DNA from: Caulobacter ginsengisoli | Lineage (GTDB): Bacteria > Pseudomonadota > Alphaproteobacteria > Caulobacterales > Caulobacteraceae | Direction: 5' to 3' | Assembly (NCBI RefSeq): GCF_030814835.1 | Contig: NZ_JAUSVS010000005.1 | Location: 1 to 64,000 of the forward strand | DNA: 64,000 nucleotides | Shown: one piece after another, positions 7,352-17,085 of the stretch | How the letters are laid out: each line of letters begins with the position of its first letter | Numbering within the stretch: the stretch's first letter is position 1 | Position numbers and translations under genes: made by a program | Notes under the pieces: generated by a model | Told to the model about the DNA's origin: nothing | Database searches by the model: none | Seen by the model: the letters and a program-made list of their open reading frames with translations, nothing else

Positions 7352-9163
7352 CTAGCGCTTCAGGCGGACGCCCACATAGACGGCCCGGCCGGTTTCGCCG
7401 TAGCCCAGCGATTCCGAATAGGTCTCGTCGGTCAGGTTCTCGATGCGGCCGGTGATCTCGACCTGGTCATTGAGCTTCCAGCCGGCCGAGAGGTCGGCGA
7501 CCGTGAAGCCGTCGCGCGTCGCCGGGCTGAAGGTCGAGGGGTCGGAATCGGCCTGCTCGCCCTCGGCCCGCACGGTCAGAGCGCCGCTGAGCCGATCGCC
7601 CGTCCACCACAGCGCCACCGAGCCTGACTGGGCCGGAACCCGCAGCAGTTCCGCTCCCGTGGCGCGGTCGACCGCGTCGGTGAACGCATAGGCGACCTTG
7701 ATGCTCAGCTGGTCGGTGACCTCGGCCTCCGCCTCGGCCTCGACCCCGGTGGTCAGGGTGCGGTCGATGTTCACGTAGCGGCCGACACCATAGCTGATCT
7801 GGTCCTTGACCTCGAGCCGGTAGCCGGTGACCCGCACGAAATAGCGATCGTCGGCCGAGCGCCAGTGCAGCGAGGCGTCCCAGCCCTGGGCGGTCTCGGG
7901 CTTGAGGCCGGTCGAGGGGCCGGCCGGGAAGCAGAAGTCGCAGACCGTCTGGCTGATGGTCGGGGTCTTGAAGCCCTGGCCGAACGAGGCGGCGGCGGTG
8001 AAGCCGGCCGGCAGTCTGGCCGTGGCGCCGATGCGGGCGGTGGCCTTGCCCGAGAATTTGTCGGGGTCGTCATAGCGCAGGCTGGCGGTGACGCTGACCG
8101 CGTCGACGGGGCTGAACCGGGCCATGGCGAAGACCGAGGTCGCCCCCAGGTCCGAGGTCGCGCCGGTGCTGATCGAGGCCTCGGTATCGTCGCGCTCGAT
8201 CCCCAGCAGGAAGGCGAAGGGATCGCTGGCCCCGCCGCGCCCGCCCGTCCAGCGCCAGGTGGCGCGCCGGGCGTCGTAGCTGGAGGGGAAGGCCGAGATG
8301 CTGTCGCGGGTCAGGTCGTAGAGCGAGACGCTGAGCGACTGGTCCAGCCCCAGGAACTGGTCGGCGCGGACGCGGGCGAAGCCGGTCCAGGAGCGGTTTT
8401 TGGAGCGGTCGGTGGTGTCGCCGAAGGTGAAGAAGGCGTCGTAGCCGTCAACGTCGGCGTCGGCTTCATTGTAGCGCACCTGGCCGTCGAGCCGGACGGT
8501 GTCGGTCAGGTCGATGCGGGCCCTGACGCCTGCGGTCCAGCTTTTGAAGCCGTCGTCCTCGGTCCCGTTGGCGGCCTTGGAGACGCCGTCGGTGCGGTAG
8601 GCCGAGACCGAGGCGCTGATGGCGCTGGCGGCATTGACCTGGCCAATGGCGGCCGAGCCGTGGACCGTGCTGTAGGAACCGCCTTCCAGGCTGGCGCGCA
8701 GGCCGTCCAGGTCGCGGGTGGTGAAGCTGACCACCCCGCCGATGGCGTCCGAGCCCCAGATGGAACCCTGCGGGCCGGACAGGATCTCGACCTGGCTGAC
8801 ATCGTCCAGGTCGAGGCTGGAGAAGTCGTAACCGCCGTTGGGGCTGGAGGCGTCGTTCTGGACGACCCCGTCGATCAGCACCAGGGTCTTGTCCGAGGCG
8901 GCGCCCCGCAGCTTGACGCTGGTGAACCCGCCGAACCCGCCGTTGCGGCTGAGCGACAGGCCGGGGACGGTGGTCAGGATGTCGGCGGCGAACACCGCCT
9001 GGCGGCGGTCGATCTCGTCCCGGGTGATCACCCGGGCGTCGGGGGTCTGGTCCAGGGTGGACGGCAGGCGTTCGGCGGTGACGATGACTTCGCTGACGTC
9101 GGTGTCGGCGAAGGCGGCGGCGGGCGCCAGGACAAGGGCGGTGGTCAATAGCAGGCGCTTCAT
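7352..9163 (-). CDS. btuB: TonB-dependent vitamin B12 receptor (BtuB-like)
   Basis: 603-residue outer-membrane receptor. It has a signal peptide (MKRLLLTTALVLAPAAAFA), then SEVIVTAERLP as TonB box region. The plug domain runs to about residue 150 (VITRDEIDRR, TVPGLSLSRNGG, LIDGVVQND, VEILSGPQGSIWGSDAIGGVVSF). A 22-strand barrel follows, ending ...RAVYVGVRLKR with basic rather than aromatic terminal residues. Substrate B12 is inferred from BtuB-like plug spacing and from the cobalamin riboswitch in its leader. The start at 9163 is supported by the signal peptide and a GGAG site upstream. The open frame continues upstream into the riboswitch but that part is untranslated leader. Confidence 0.9.
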   Translation of the reverse strand: MKRLLLTTALVLAPAAAFADTDVSEVIVTAERLPSTLDQTPDARVITRDEIDRRQAVFAADILTTVPGLSLSRNGGFGGFTSVKLRGAASDKTLVLIDGVVQNDASSPNGGYDFSSLDLDDVSQVEILSGPQGSIWGSDAIGGVVSFTTRDLDGLRASLEGGSYSTVHGSAAIGQVNAASAISASVSAYRTDGVSKAANGTEDDGFKSWTAGVRARIDLTDTVRLDGQVRYNEADADVDGYDAFFTFGDTTDRSKNRSWTGFARVRADQFLGLDQSLSVSLYDLTRDSISAFPSSYDARRATWRWTGGRGGASDPFAFLLGIERDDTEASISTGATSDLGATSVFAMARFSPVDAVSVTASLRYDDPDKFSGKATARIGATARLPAGFTAAASFGQGFKTPTISQTVCDFCFPAGPSTGLKPETAQGWDASLHWRSADDRYFVRVTGYRLEVKDQISYGVGRYVNIDRTLTTGVEAEAEAEVTDQLSIKVAYAFTDAVDRATGAELLRVPAQSGSVALWWTGDRLSGALTVRAEGEQADSDPSTFSPATRDGFTVADLSAGWKLNDQVEITGRIENLTDETYSESLGYGETGRAVYVGVRLKR

Positions 9164-9321
9164 GGCGCAGGCTCCAGTAAAGGGCCCGCGCGGCGCCGCG
9201 AGGCTGGGGTTCAAAGCGACATGACCCTGGCGCGCCGGCCAGGGTGTCGCTTCGACGAAAGGCAACAGATACGCCCCTCTCGCGCCGATGGCCTGAACCC
9301 GGACCCCGGTCGAACGACGTC

Positions 9322-9515
9322 GGCGGCAGGTCTCCTGGCTCACGGGTCAACAGACAGCGCTCTCGCCTTCCCGGATCGCTCCAGTGGCGCCGCCCCAAGG
9401 TGGAGCGGAACGAGCGCGGCCCTCGCCGCTGACAGTTGCGGGCACAGCCGGGGTTTCACACCCCGTTCCCTCTTGGCCCCTCAAAGGGGACCGCCTGGGC
9501 GGAGTTATGATGCGT
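9322..9515 (-). promoter_or_regulatory. Cobalamin riboswitch controlling btuB
   Basis: Reading the minus strand, I see GAGGGAACGGGGTG, then a GCCCGCAACTGTCAG block containing the conserved CCCGCAACTGT core, and finally GAGCCAGGAGACCTGCC. These are the hallmark elements of the AdoCbl riboswitch (B12 box and the closing GAGCC...GACCTGCC) in correct order. The leader between it and the btuB start (9164-9321) is about 160 bases with no gene. Known role: B12 binding represses receptor expression. Confidence 0.93.
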
Positions 9516-9610
9516 CGCAGCATCGACGGCAAGGCCCGACGCCGGTGCGGCAATTTCCCCGATGCATCCGCCGGCGGTTTGCGCCAAGAAGGGCGTCGGG
9601 GGGAGTGTCT

Positions 9611-10429
9611 ATGTCGGAAAATCCGGAAAATCAGACCTGGGAGGGCGCGCGGCATCTCCACACGCCCCGGCGCAAACCCAAGCGCAATGGCCCTGTCCTC
9701 AGCGGTGTCGTGCTCGCCTTCATAGCGCTGGGCGTCGTGCGCTGTGCGCTGCAGAGCAGTATGGAGATTCGGTCCTCATCCCCGCCCGAACGCATCTCGG
9801 AGACGTTCGATAAGGACATGACCACCCAGGCCCTGGCGCCCTGGCGTGACGAGATACTGCGGGATTTCCCGCCCCTCTACGTCGAGATGCGGCGAACCTT
9901 CATCATGCGTATCCAGTCCGGCGACGCCAGGCCCGAGGCGATGCGGGCGGCGATCAAGACGGCCAGCGACTTCGGCCGGGCGCATATCGGTGCTGTCCCT
10001 CAGGCCTCGGAGAGGGCGCTCGCAGCGCTGGTCGCGCAGAATGCGGCGTCGATGAAGACCTTCGGCTCGGCCGGCGAGGAGGCCTGCGCCCACTTCGTGG
10101 TGACCGGCGGCGCCAAGGGCAGCGCGACCGACCTGCTGCTGGCTGTGACCCGGCGCAATGCGGCCATGTTTCACGCTATCCACGATGGTGAAACCGCGCC
10201 GGTCAAGCGGGCGGCGCTGACCGCCAGCGAACTGGCGACCTTCCGGTCGGCGCTGGCCAGCCGGGGACTGGCCCCGAACCTGATCCAAACGGTGTTCGAG
10301 GGCGGGCTGGAGCAGCTGTCGGCCGCCGACCAGTGCAAGACCGGGACGGTGGCCTACGGTGTGCTGGCCGGCATGCCCGCCGCGACGGCAGCGAAAATCA
10401 CCGCGGCGCTCACCGCCAGCGGCGGCTAG
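9611..10429 (+). CDS. Hypothetical membrane-anchored protein
   Basis: 272 residues from an ATG preceded by GGGGGGAG. The N terminus is basic (HTPRRKPKRNG). It is followed by one membrane helix, about residues 28-45 (GPVLSGVVLAFIALGVVRCAL), and a soluble periplasmic domain of mostly helical, charged sequence. The domain has two Cys that could pair (GEEACAHF and ADQCKTG). I do not recognise the family. It is divergent from btuB across the riboswitch region and ends 3 bases from the end of the convergent ald gene. Confidence 0.65.
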   Translation: MSENPENQTWEGARHLHTPRRKPKRNGPVLSGVVLAFIALGVVRCALQSSMEIRSSSPPERISETFDKDMTTQALAPWRDEILRDFPPLYVEMRRTFIMRIQSGDARPEAMRAAIKTASDFGRAHIGAVPQASERALAALVAQNAASMKTFGSAGEEACAHFVVTGGAKGSATDLLLAVTRRNAAMFHAIHDGETAPVKRAALTASELATFRSALASRGLAPNLIQTVFEGGLEQLSAADQCKTGTVAYGVLAGMPAATAAKITAALTASGG

Positions 10430-10432
10430 AGA

Positions 10433-11545
10433 TCAGCCCCACACCCCGTAAGGATCGATGCTCGGCTTGCCCAGCGCCTCGGCCACGGCCGGGTGGGTCA
10501 GCTGGCCCTTGAGGACGTTCAGCCCCTTGGCCAGGTGCGGGTCGCGCTTGAGGGCGTCCAGGCCGTGGTCGGCGAGGGCCAGGCCGAAGGGCAGGGTGGC
10601 GTTGCCAAGCGCGTCGGAGCTGGTGCGCGGGGCGGCGCCGGGCATGTTGGCCACGCAGTAGTGGACGACCCCATCGACCGTGTAGGTCGGCTCGGCGTGG
10701 GTGGTGGGGTGGCTGGTCTCGAAACAGCCGCCCTGGTCGATGGAGACGTCGACCAGCACGCTGCCGGGCTTCATGCGCGACAGGTGCTCGCGCTTGACCA
10801 GCTTGGGGGCGGCGGCGCCGGCGGTCAGCACCGCGCCGATGACCACGTCGGCCTTGAGGATCTCGTCCTCGATGGCGTCCAGGGTCGAATAGCGGGTCAG
10901 CACCCGGCCCATGAAGATGTCGTCCAGCTCGCGCATGCGGGGCAGCGAGCGTTCGAGGACGACGACCTCGGCGTTGAGGCCCATGGCCATGCGGGCGGCG
11001 TTCATGCCGACCACCCCGCCGCCCAGCACGGCCACGCGGGCGGGCATCACGCCCGGCACGCCGCAGAGCAGCAGGCCCATGCCGCCATTGTGCTTGAGCA
11101 GGGTCTCGGCGGCCGAGAAGACGGCGATGCGGCCGGCCACTTCGCTCATCGGGGCCAGCAGCGGCAGGCCGCCCTTGGCGTCGGTGACAGTCTCATAGGC
11201 GATGGCGGCGCAGCCGCTCTTCAGCAGGCCTTCGGTCTGGGCAGGGTCGGGGGCCAGGTGCAGGTAGGTGAACAGGATGTGGCGCTCGGTGAGGCGCTCC
11301 CACTCGACCTTCTGGGGTTCCTTGACCTTCACGATCATCTCGGCGCCGGCGAAAACCGCGTCCGCGTCGGGGGCGATCTGGGCCCCGGCCTTGCGGTAGG
11401 CCTCGTCGGCATAGCCCGCGCCCTGGCCGGCGCCCGCCTGTACCAGCACATTATGGCCACGGGCCACATATTCCCGCACGGCGGTGGGGGTCAGGCCGAC
11501 CCGATGTTCGCCCGGCTTGATCTCGGAAGGAACCCCGACGCGCAT
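10433..11545 (-). CDS. ald: Alanine dehydrogenase
   Basis: 370 residues, the usual length. It catalyses reversible NAD-dependent oxidative deamination of L-alanine to pyruvate and ammonium. Start MRVGVPSEIKPGEHRVGLTP matches the family, as does KVKEPQ with the substrate lysine. The NAD-binding motif VAVLGGGVVGMNAARMAMGLNAEVVVLE and VDVSIDQGGCFETSHPTTH are also present. ATG at 11545 is the family start; the longer frame to 11653 adds unrelated residues. Monocistronic, and divergent from the alpha-2-macroglobulin gene. Confidence 0.93.
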   Translation of the reverse strand: MRVGVPSEIKPGEHRVGLTPTAVREYVARGHNVLVQAGAGQGAGYADEAYRKAGAQIAPDADAVFAGAEMIVKVKEPQKVEWERLTERHILFTYLHLAPDPAQTEGLLKSGCAAIAYETVTDAKGGLPLLAPMSEVAGRIAVFSAAETLLKHNGGMGLLLCGVPGVMPARVAVLGGGVVGMNAARMAMGLNAEVVVLERSLPRMRELDDIFMGRVLTRYSTLDAIEDEILKADVVIGAVLTAGAAAPKLVKREHLSRMKPGSVLVDVSIDQGGCFETSHPTTHAEPTYTVDGVVHYCVANMPGAAPRTSSDALGNATLPFGLALADHGLDALKRDPHLAKGLNVLKGQLTHPAVAEALGKPSIDPYGVWG

Positions 11546-11730
11546 GACCGTTCTCCAATTGGCTTGGTTGGCGGCGCAAGTGACCCCGAAATGCCGCTGG
11601 GTCAAGCACGATATTGCGCGAACCGCACCACCCGTTCTGGGGATGCTCCGCACATGCGCGCCGATTGACCAGCCCCCAGGGTTAAGATCACATCGTTCCC
11701 TGGACGATCACCCCCGGTGGAGACTTTTTC

Positions 11731-14700
11731 ATGGCCCCGAGCGACGAAACCCCGCCGCCTGAGTCTCCCAACGAACCCGAAGCCCCGCTGTCGATGGAGG
11801 CCAAGCCGGCCGCCAGCTGGCGCGACCGGATTCCCGCCTGGGTTCCCAGGAACGCCGAGTTCCTCAAGGCGCCGGGCGTGGCCCTGGCCATCGGGGCGCT
11901 GGTCGTAGGGTTCGGCGGCGGCTTCGTTACCGCCAAGGGGCTGGGCATGATCGGCTCGGGCTCGGCGGCCTTGAGCAACGGCCAGACGCCGGGCGCCTCG
12001 ATCTGGTCGATGTTCGGCAAGCCGCGCTCGGCCAGCGCCCCGCGCCGGGGCATCCCGCGGCCGGAAGGCTTCAAGGTCTGGCAGACCCGGCTGGATACGT
12101 CCAGGGCCGCGCCGCTCGCCTGTATCCAGATGAGCAAGCCGCTCGATCCGACCAAGTCCTATGCCGACTATGTGCTGGTTTCGCCCGACCTCGGCGGCCA
12201 GCCGGCCGTCAGTGTCAGGAACGACGAACTGTGCCTGGGCGGGCTGGGGCTGGTGGACCGCCGGGTGACTCTGCTGAAGGGCCTGCCGGGGGCCGGCGGG
12301 CTGACCCTGGCCGAGAACGCCGATGTCGACTTCACCTTTGGCGAAAAGCCCCCGTACGTCGGCTTCGCCGGCGACGGCGTCATCCTGCCCCGCGACGAGG
12401 CCGATGGCGTCGGCCTGGAAACCGTCAATGTCAGCCGGCTGAACATCGAGGTCTGGCGCGTCTCGGACCGCAACCTGGTCCGCAAGTCGATCAGCGCCCC
12501 GGAAGCCACCGGCGAGGGCGAATGGCCCAGCGACTATGGCGACGACAGCCCCGACAGCGAGGGCGTCATCGTCTGGAAGGGCCAGATCGCGGTCAAGGGC
12601 GGCGCGGGCGGCGAGCGGGTCACCACCGTCTTCCCGCTGGGCGCGGTGCTCAAGGAGATGAAGCCGGGCGGCTATGTGATCAAGGCGCGCGACGCCTCCA
12701 ATTCCAAGGACCCCAACGCCAAGGACGATGACGAGGACGAAAGCGGCGAGGGCACCCAACCGGCTCAGGCCCGCCGCTGGATCATGTTCACCGACATGGC
12801 CCTGATCGGCTACAACGGCGCCGACGCCATGGACGTGGTCGTCCGCTCGCTGAAGAGCGCCAAGACCCTGGGCGGCCTGCGCGTCGCCCTGGTCGCCGCC
12901 AATGGCGAGGACATCGCCACCGCCACCACCGACGGCTCTGGCCGGGTGCGTTTCCTGCACCCGCTCATGGAGGGCGAGGGGGCGATGAAGCCCAAGATGG
13001 TCATGGCCTATGGACCCCAGGGCGACCTGGCGGTGCTGGACCTGGACCGCTCGCCCGTCGACCTCAGCAACCAGGGCGTCGGCGGCCGCAATGGGCCGGA
13101 AGGCGACGACGCCACGACCGCCGGCCGCATCCCGGGCAGCGAGATCGACGGCTTCATGTATGCCGACCGCGGCATCTATCGCCCCGGCGAGACGGTCCAC
13201 CTGGCCGCCCTGGTCCGCGACCTGCAGTCCAAGGCGATCAAGGACCGCAAGGGCGAGATCATCGTGCGCCGGCCCTCCGGCGTGGAGTTCAAGCGCTACG
13301 CCTTCACCGGCGCCCCCGACGGGGCCCTGACCTACGACATCGTCCTGCCCAAGAGCGCCCCGCGCGGGCGCTGGACCGCGACCCTGCAGATCGAAGGCCT
13401 GGACCAGGCGTCGGGCGACATGTCGTTCTCGGTCGAGGACTTTGCCCCGCAACGGCTGGCGGTCGACACCGACGGCGGCAAGGCGCCGGTGGCGGCGGGC
13501 GAGACCCGGCCGGTCAAGGTGACCGCCCGCTTCCTCTATGGCGCGGCGGGCGCGGGCCTGCAGACCCAGGGCGAGGCCCGGCTGTCGGCCGACCCCAACC
13601 CCTTCCCGGCCTACAAGGACTATGAGTGGGGCAACCAGAAGGACGGCTTCGACGAGAAGATGCTGGACCTGGGCTCGACCGTCACCGACGGGGCGGGCGT
13701 GGCGCTGCTCAATGTCTCCTCCGAGGAGGCGGGCGACACCGCCATCCCGCTGAAGGCGGTCATCACCGCCTCGGTGTTCGAGCCGGGCGGCCGGCCGGTG
13801 CGCGAGAGCGTCTTCCTGAAGGTCCGCACCAAGCCGACCTATCTGGGGGTCAAGATCGAGCAGGGCGAGGGCGACACCCCGCCGGTGGCGATCGACGTCA
13901 TCGCCGTCAACGGTCAGGGCGCGCGCATCGCCGCCGGGGCGACCTACAGCCTGATCGCCGAGAACTGGGACTATGACTGGTTCCAGCAGGACGGCCGCTG
14001 GCAGTGGCGGCGGACCAGCCGCGACGTGGTCGTCCAGAAGGGCGCCCTGGCCATCGGGGCCGGCAAGAGCGCCCGCATCACCCGCCGCCTGGGCTGGGGC
14101 GACTATCGGCTCGAGGTCGAGACGCCGGACGGGGCCAAGACCCTGATCCGCTTCGCCGCCGGCTGGGGCGCGCCCGCCAAGGACGCCGAGGCCCCCGACA
14201 TGGTGCGGGTCAGCGCCGGAACCGGGACCCACGCCCAGGGCGACACCATCGATATCGCGGTGAAAGCCCCCTATGGCGGCGAGGCCCAGGTGGCCGTGGC
14301 CACCGACCGGCTGGTCGAGTTCAAGACCTTCACCGTTCCCGCCGGCGGCGGCACGGTGAAGCTGAAGACCTCGCCGGCCTGGGGCGGCGGCGCCTATGTG
14401 ATGGTCTCGGTCATCCAGCCGCGCGACCCGGTAGCGACGCCCAAGCCGCGCCGGGCGCTCGGCCTGATCTATGTGCCGCTGGATCCGAAGGGCCGTAAGC
14501 TGACGGTCGATATCGGCACGCCCGCCAAACAGGACGCCAAGGCGCTGGTCGAGGTGCCGATCAAGGTCAATGGCCTCGGCGTGGGCCAGTCGGCGCGGGT
14601 CACCGTGGCGGCGGTCGACGAGGGGATTCTGCGGCTGACCAAGCAGGACAGCCCCGATCCGGCCAAATGGTATTTCGGCAAGCGGGCCCTGACCGTCGAC

Positions 14701-16851
14701 TATCGCGACGACTACGGCCGCCTGCTCGACCCCAACCTCGGGGCCCCCGGCGCCGTCAATTTCGGCGGCGACCAGCTGGGCGGCGAGGGGCTGACGGTGG
14801 TGCCGATCAAGTCGGTCGCCCTGTGGTCGGGCGTCGTCAAGACCGGCCTCGATGGCCGGGCCAGGGTCAAGCTGCCGGCCGCCGACTTCAATGGCGAGCT
14901 GCGGATCATGGCCGTGGCCTGGACCGACGAGGCCGTCGGCTCGGGCTCCAAGGCGATGACCGTCCGCGAGGACGTGGTGGCGGACCTGAACCTGCCGCGC
15001 TTCCTCTCGCCCGGCGACAAGCCGGTGGCGACGCTGGAACTGCATAACGTCGACGGCAAGGCCGGCGGCTACACGGTCGAGACCCGCTCGTCGGGCGGGG
15101 TGGTGATGGCGCTGAAGAAGCTGTTCACCCTGGCGCTGGGCCAGCGGATCGCCGAGCACATCCCCTTCCTGGCGCCCAACCGCACCGGGATCGGCAGCGT
15201 CGGCTTCACGGTCAACGGGCCTGGCTTCACCACGGCCAAGGACTATCCGATCCAGACCCGGCTGGGCTGGGGCGCCCTGGTGCGCACCACCACCGCCTTC
15301 CAGCAGCCCGGCGAGGCCTGGACCCCCAGTCCCGACCTGCTGTCGGGCCTGGCGGCGGGCGACGTGTCGCTGCAGGTCAGCTACTCGCCGTTCAAGGGCT
15401 TCGACCCGGCGCCCATCGCCCTGGCCCTGTCGCGTTATCCCTATGGCTGCACGGAACAGACGGTCTCGGCCGCCTATCCGCTGCTCTATGCCGACCAGCT
15501 GGCGACGCCCGATCCGAAGAAGCGCGCCGCTTCGAAGGGCCTGAACGACGCGGTCGGGCGGCTGCTGGACCGTCAGTCGGCGGACGGGGCCTTCGGGCTC
15601 TGGCGGGTCGGCGACGGCGAGGCGGACGGGTGGCTCGGCGCCTACGCCACCGACTTCCTCTGGGAGGCCAAGCAGCAGGGGGCGGCAGTGCCGGACTCGG
15701 CCATGAACAAGGCCCTGGACGCCATGCGCCAGATCAGCCGGCCGGAAGGCTGGGCCTCGGTCTCCTACCGCCTGAGCTATCCCGACTGGTGGGGCCGCAA
15801 CGCCGACGAAAGCAAGGCGGCGACCGAACGGATGCGCTCACGCGCTTCGGCCTACGCCCTCTATGTGCTGGCCAAGTCCGGCCGGGGCGATCTGGCCCGC
15901 CTGCGCTGGTGGCATGACGTGCAGATGAAGAAGGACAACTCGCCGATCGCCAGGGCCCAGGTGGCCGCGGGGCTGGCGATGATGGGCGACCGCAGCCGGG
16001 CCCGCTCGGCCCTCCAGGCGGCGGTGACGTCGATGGGCCATCGCGACGAGGCTGACTGGTACCAGAGCCCGCTCAGGGACCTGGCGGCGGTCATCGCCTA
16101 CAGCTACGAGGCCGGCGAAACCGGCATCGGCCGCAGCCTGCAGGGGCGGCTCGAAGGGGTGGTGAAAGACCCCGACGCGCTGAACACGCAGGAACAGGCC
16201 CGCCTGCTCCAGGCCGCCTTCCGCATGCTGAAGGCCGCCGGCCCGATCCAGGTCTCGGCGACCGGCGCCTTCCCGCAGCAGGCCGCCGTCGGCGCGCCGC
16301 GCTGGCTGGTGGGCAAGCTGGCCGATGCGAGGTTCGTCAACAACGGACGCGGCGGTCTCTGGCGGACGGTGACGGTGCGGGGCACGCCGCTCTATGCGCC
16401 GGACGCTTCGGCCAGCGGGGTCTCGGTGTCCAAGCAGCTGTTCACCTTCACTGGTGGATCGGTCGATCCCTCGGCGATCCGGCAGGGCGATCGGGTGATC
16501 ATCCGCATCTCCGGCCGCTCGGAACAGGGGCGGACCATCCCGATGGTCATCGACGACGCCCTGCCGGCCGGGTTCGAGATCGAGACGGTGCTCAGCTCCG
16601 ACGACACCGTGAACGGACCGTTCAAGTTCCTGGGCGAGCTGAGCGGCGCCGACGTGGCCGAGGCCAGGGACGACCGCTTCATCGCGGCCATGGACCTGGG
16701 CGGCAACCAGTCCTTCGCCATGGCCTATGTGGCGCGGGCGGTGACCCCGGGCGACTTCTTCTTCCCGGCCCCGGAGGTGCGCGACATGTATAAGCCGACG
16801 GTGAATGGGCGCGGGACGTCGGGACGACTGGTGATCGCGGCGGGAGGATGA
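11731..16851 (+). CDS. Alpha-2-macroglobulin family protein, membrane-anchored
   Basis: 1706 residues, bacterial alpha-2-macroglobulin, a periplasmic protease trap thought to protect cells that have wall or outer-membrane damage. A hydrophobic helix at about residues 48-70 (GVALAIGALVVGFGGGFVTA) anchors it after a Pro/Glu-rich cytoplasmic N terminus. There is no lipobox, unlike E. coli YfhM. MG domains follow (MYADRGIYRPGETVHLAALVRD; DEGILRLT). The thioester motif CTEQ lies at residues 1240-1243 in YPYGCTEQTVSAAYP and is intact. pbpC follows, the classical pairing. The bait region cannot be placed reliably. Confidence 0.93.
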   Translation: MAPSDETPPPESPNEPEAPLSMEAKPAASWRDRIPAWVPRNAEFLKAPGVALAIGALVVGFGGGFVTAKGLGMIGSGSAALSNGQTPGASIWSMFGKPRSASAPRRGIPRPEGFKVWQTRLDTSRAAPLACIQMSKPLDPTKSYADYVLVSPDLGGQPAVSVRNDELCLGGLGLVDRRVTLLKGLPGAGGLTLAENADVDFTFGEKPPYVGFAGDGVILPRDEADGVGLETVNVSRLNIEVWRVSDRNLVRKSISAPEATGEGEWPSDYGDDSPDSEGVIVWKGQIAVKGGAGGERVTTVFPLGAVLKEMKPGGYVIKARDASNSKDPNAKDDDEDESGEGTQPAQARRWIMFTDMALIGYNGADAMDVVVRSLKSAKTLGGLRVALVAANGEDIATATTDGSGRVRFLHPLMEGEGAMKPKMVMAYGPQGDLAVLDLDRSPVDLSNQGVGGRNGPEGDDATTAGRIPGSEIDGFMYADRGIYRPGETVHLAALVRDLQSKAIKDRKGEIIVRRPSGVEFKRYAFTGAPDGALTYDIVLPKSAPRGRWTATLQIEGLDQASGDMSFSVEDFAPQRLAVDTDGGKAPVAAGETRPVKVTARFLYGAAGAGLQTQGEARLSADPNPFPAYKDYEWGNQKDGFDEKMLDLGSTVTDGAGVALLNVSSEEAGDTAIPLKAVITASVFEPGGRPVRESVFLKVRTKPTYLGVKIEQGEGDTPPVAIDVIAVNGQGARIAAGATYSLIAENWDYDWFQQDGRWQWRRTSRDVVVQKGALAIGAGKSARITRRLGWGDYRLEVETPDGAKTLIRFAAGWGAPAKDAEAPDMVRVSAGTGTHAQGDTIDIAVKAPYGGEAQVAVATDRLVEFKTFTVPAGGGTVKLKTSPAWGGGAYVMVSVIQPRDPVATPKPRRALGLIYVPLDPKGRKLTVDIGTPAKQDAKALVEVPIKVNGLGVGQSARVTVAAVDEGILRLTKQDSPDPAKWYFGKRALTVDYRDDYGRLLDPNLGAPGAVNFGGDQLGGEGLTVVPIKSVALWSGVVKTGLDGRARVKLPAADFNGELRIMAVAWTDEAVGSGSKAMTVREDVVADLNLPRFLSPGDKPVATLELHNVDGKAGGYTVETRSSGGVVMALKKLFTLALGQRIAEHIPFLAPNRTGIGSVGFTVNGPGFTTAKDYPIQTRLGWGALVRTTTAFQQPGEAWTPSPDLLSGLAAGDVSLQVSYSPFKGFDPAPIALALSRYPYGCTEQTVSAAYPLLYADQLATPDPKKRAASKGLNDAVGRLLDRQSADGAFGLWRVGDGEADGWLGAYATDFLWEAKQQGAAVPDSAMNKALDAMRQISRPEGWASVSYRLSYPDWWGRNADESKAATERMRSRASAYALYVLAKSGRGDLARLRWWHDVQMKKDNSPIARAQVAAGLAMMGDRSRARSALQAAVTSMGHRDEADWYQSPLRDLAAVIAYSYEAGETGIGRSLQGRLEGVVKDPDALNTQEQARLLQAAFRMLKAAGPIQVSATGAFPQQAAVGAPRWLVGKLADARFVNNGRGGLWRTVTVRGTPLYAPDASASGVSVSKQLFTFTGGSVDPSAIRQGDRVIIRISGRSEQGRTIPMVIDDALPAGFEIETVLSSDDTVNGPFKFLGELSGADVAEARDDRFIAAMDLGGNQSFAMAYVARAVTPGDFFFPAPEVRDMYKPTVNGRGTSGRLVIAAGG

Positions 16852-16857
16852 CAGCGG

Positions 16858-17036
16858 CGAAGCGTTCCTTCTCCCCTTGCGGGAGAAGGTGGCCTCCGAA
16901 GAAGGTCGGATGAGGGGTCGCACCCACCTGTCGGATTAGCGGTGAAGGATCGCGGCGGTTACCGCCGTGCGACCCCTCATCCGTCGACTTCGTCGACACC
17001 TTCTCCCGCAAGGGGAGAAGGAAACGCTTCGCGGCC
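16858..17036. repeat. Long inverted repeat, family E, single copy
   Basis: Left arm GAAGCGTTCCTTCTCCCCTTGCGGGAGAAGG and a right arm that is its near complement (CCTTCTCCCGCAAGGGGAGAAGGAAACGCTTC), with further internal inverted matches (GATGAGGGGTCGCAC / GTGCGACCCCTCATC). It fills most of the gap between the macroglobulin and pbpC genes. No second copy in the window. Confidence 0.8.
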
Positions 17037-17085
17037 CCTTCGATGTGCACAGCAGTAGTCCTCGGTCCGAGGATTTGAGAACCTG

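Noticed and set aside
9164..9343. Longer BtuB N terminus starting inside the riboswitch
   Set aside because: The frame is open by chance through the riboswitch 3' part; signal peptide and SD place the start at 9163.
11602..15159. 1185-residue open frame antisense to the macroglobulin gene
   Set aside because: Low-complexity His/Gly/Arg/Ala translation typical of a GC-rich antisense frame; the plus-strand gene is clearly real.
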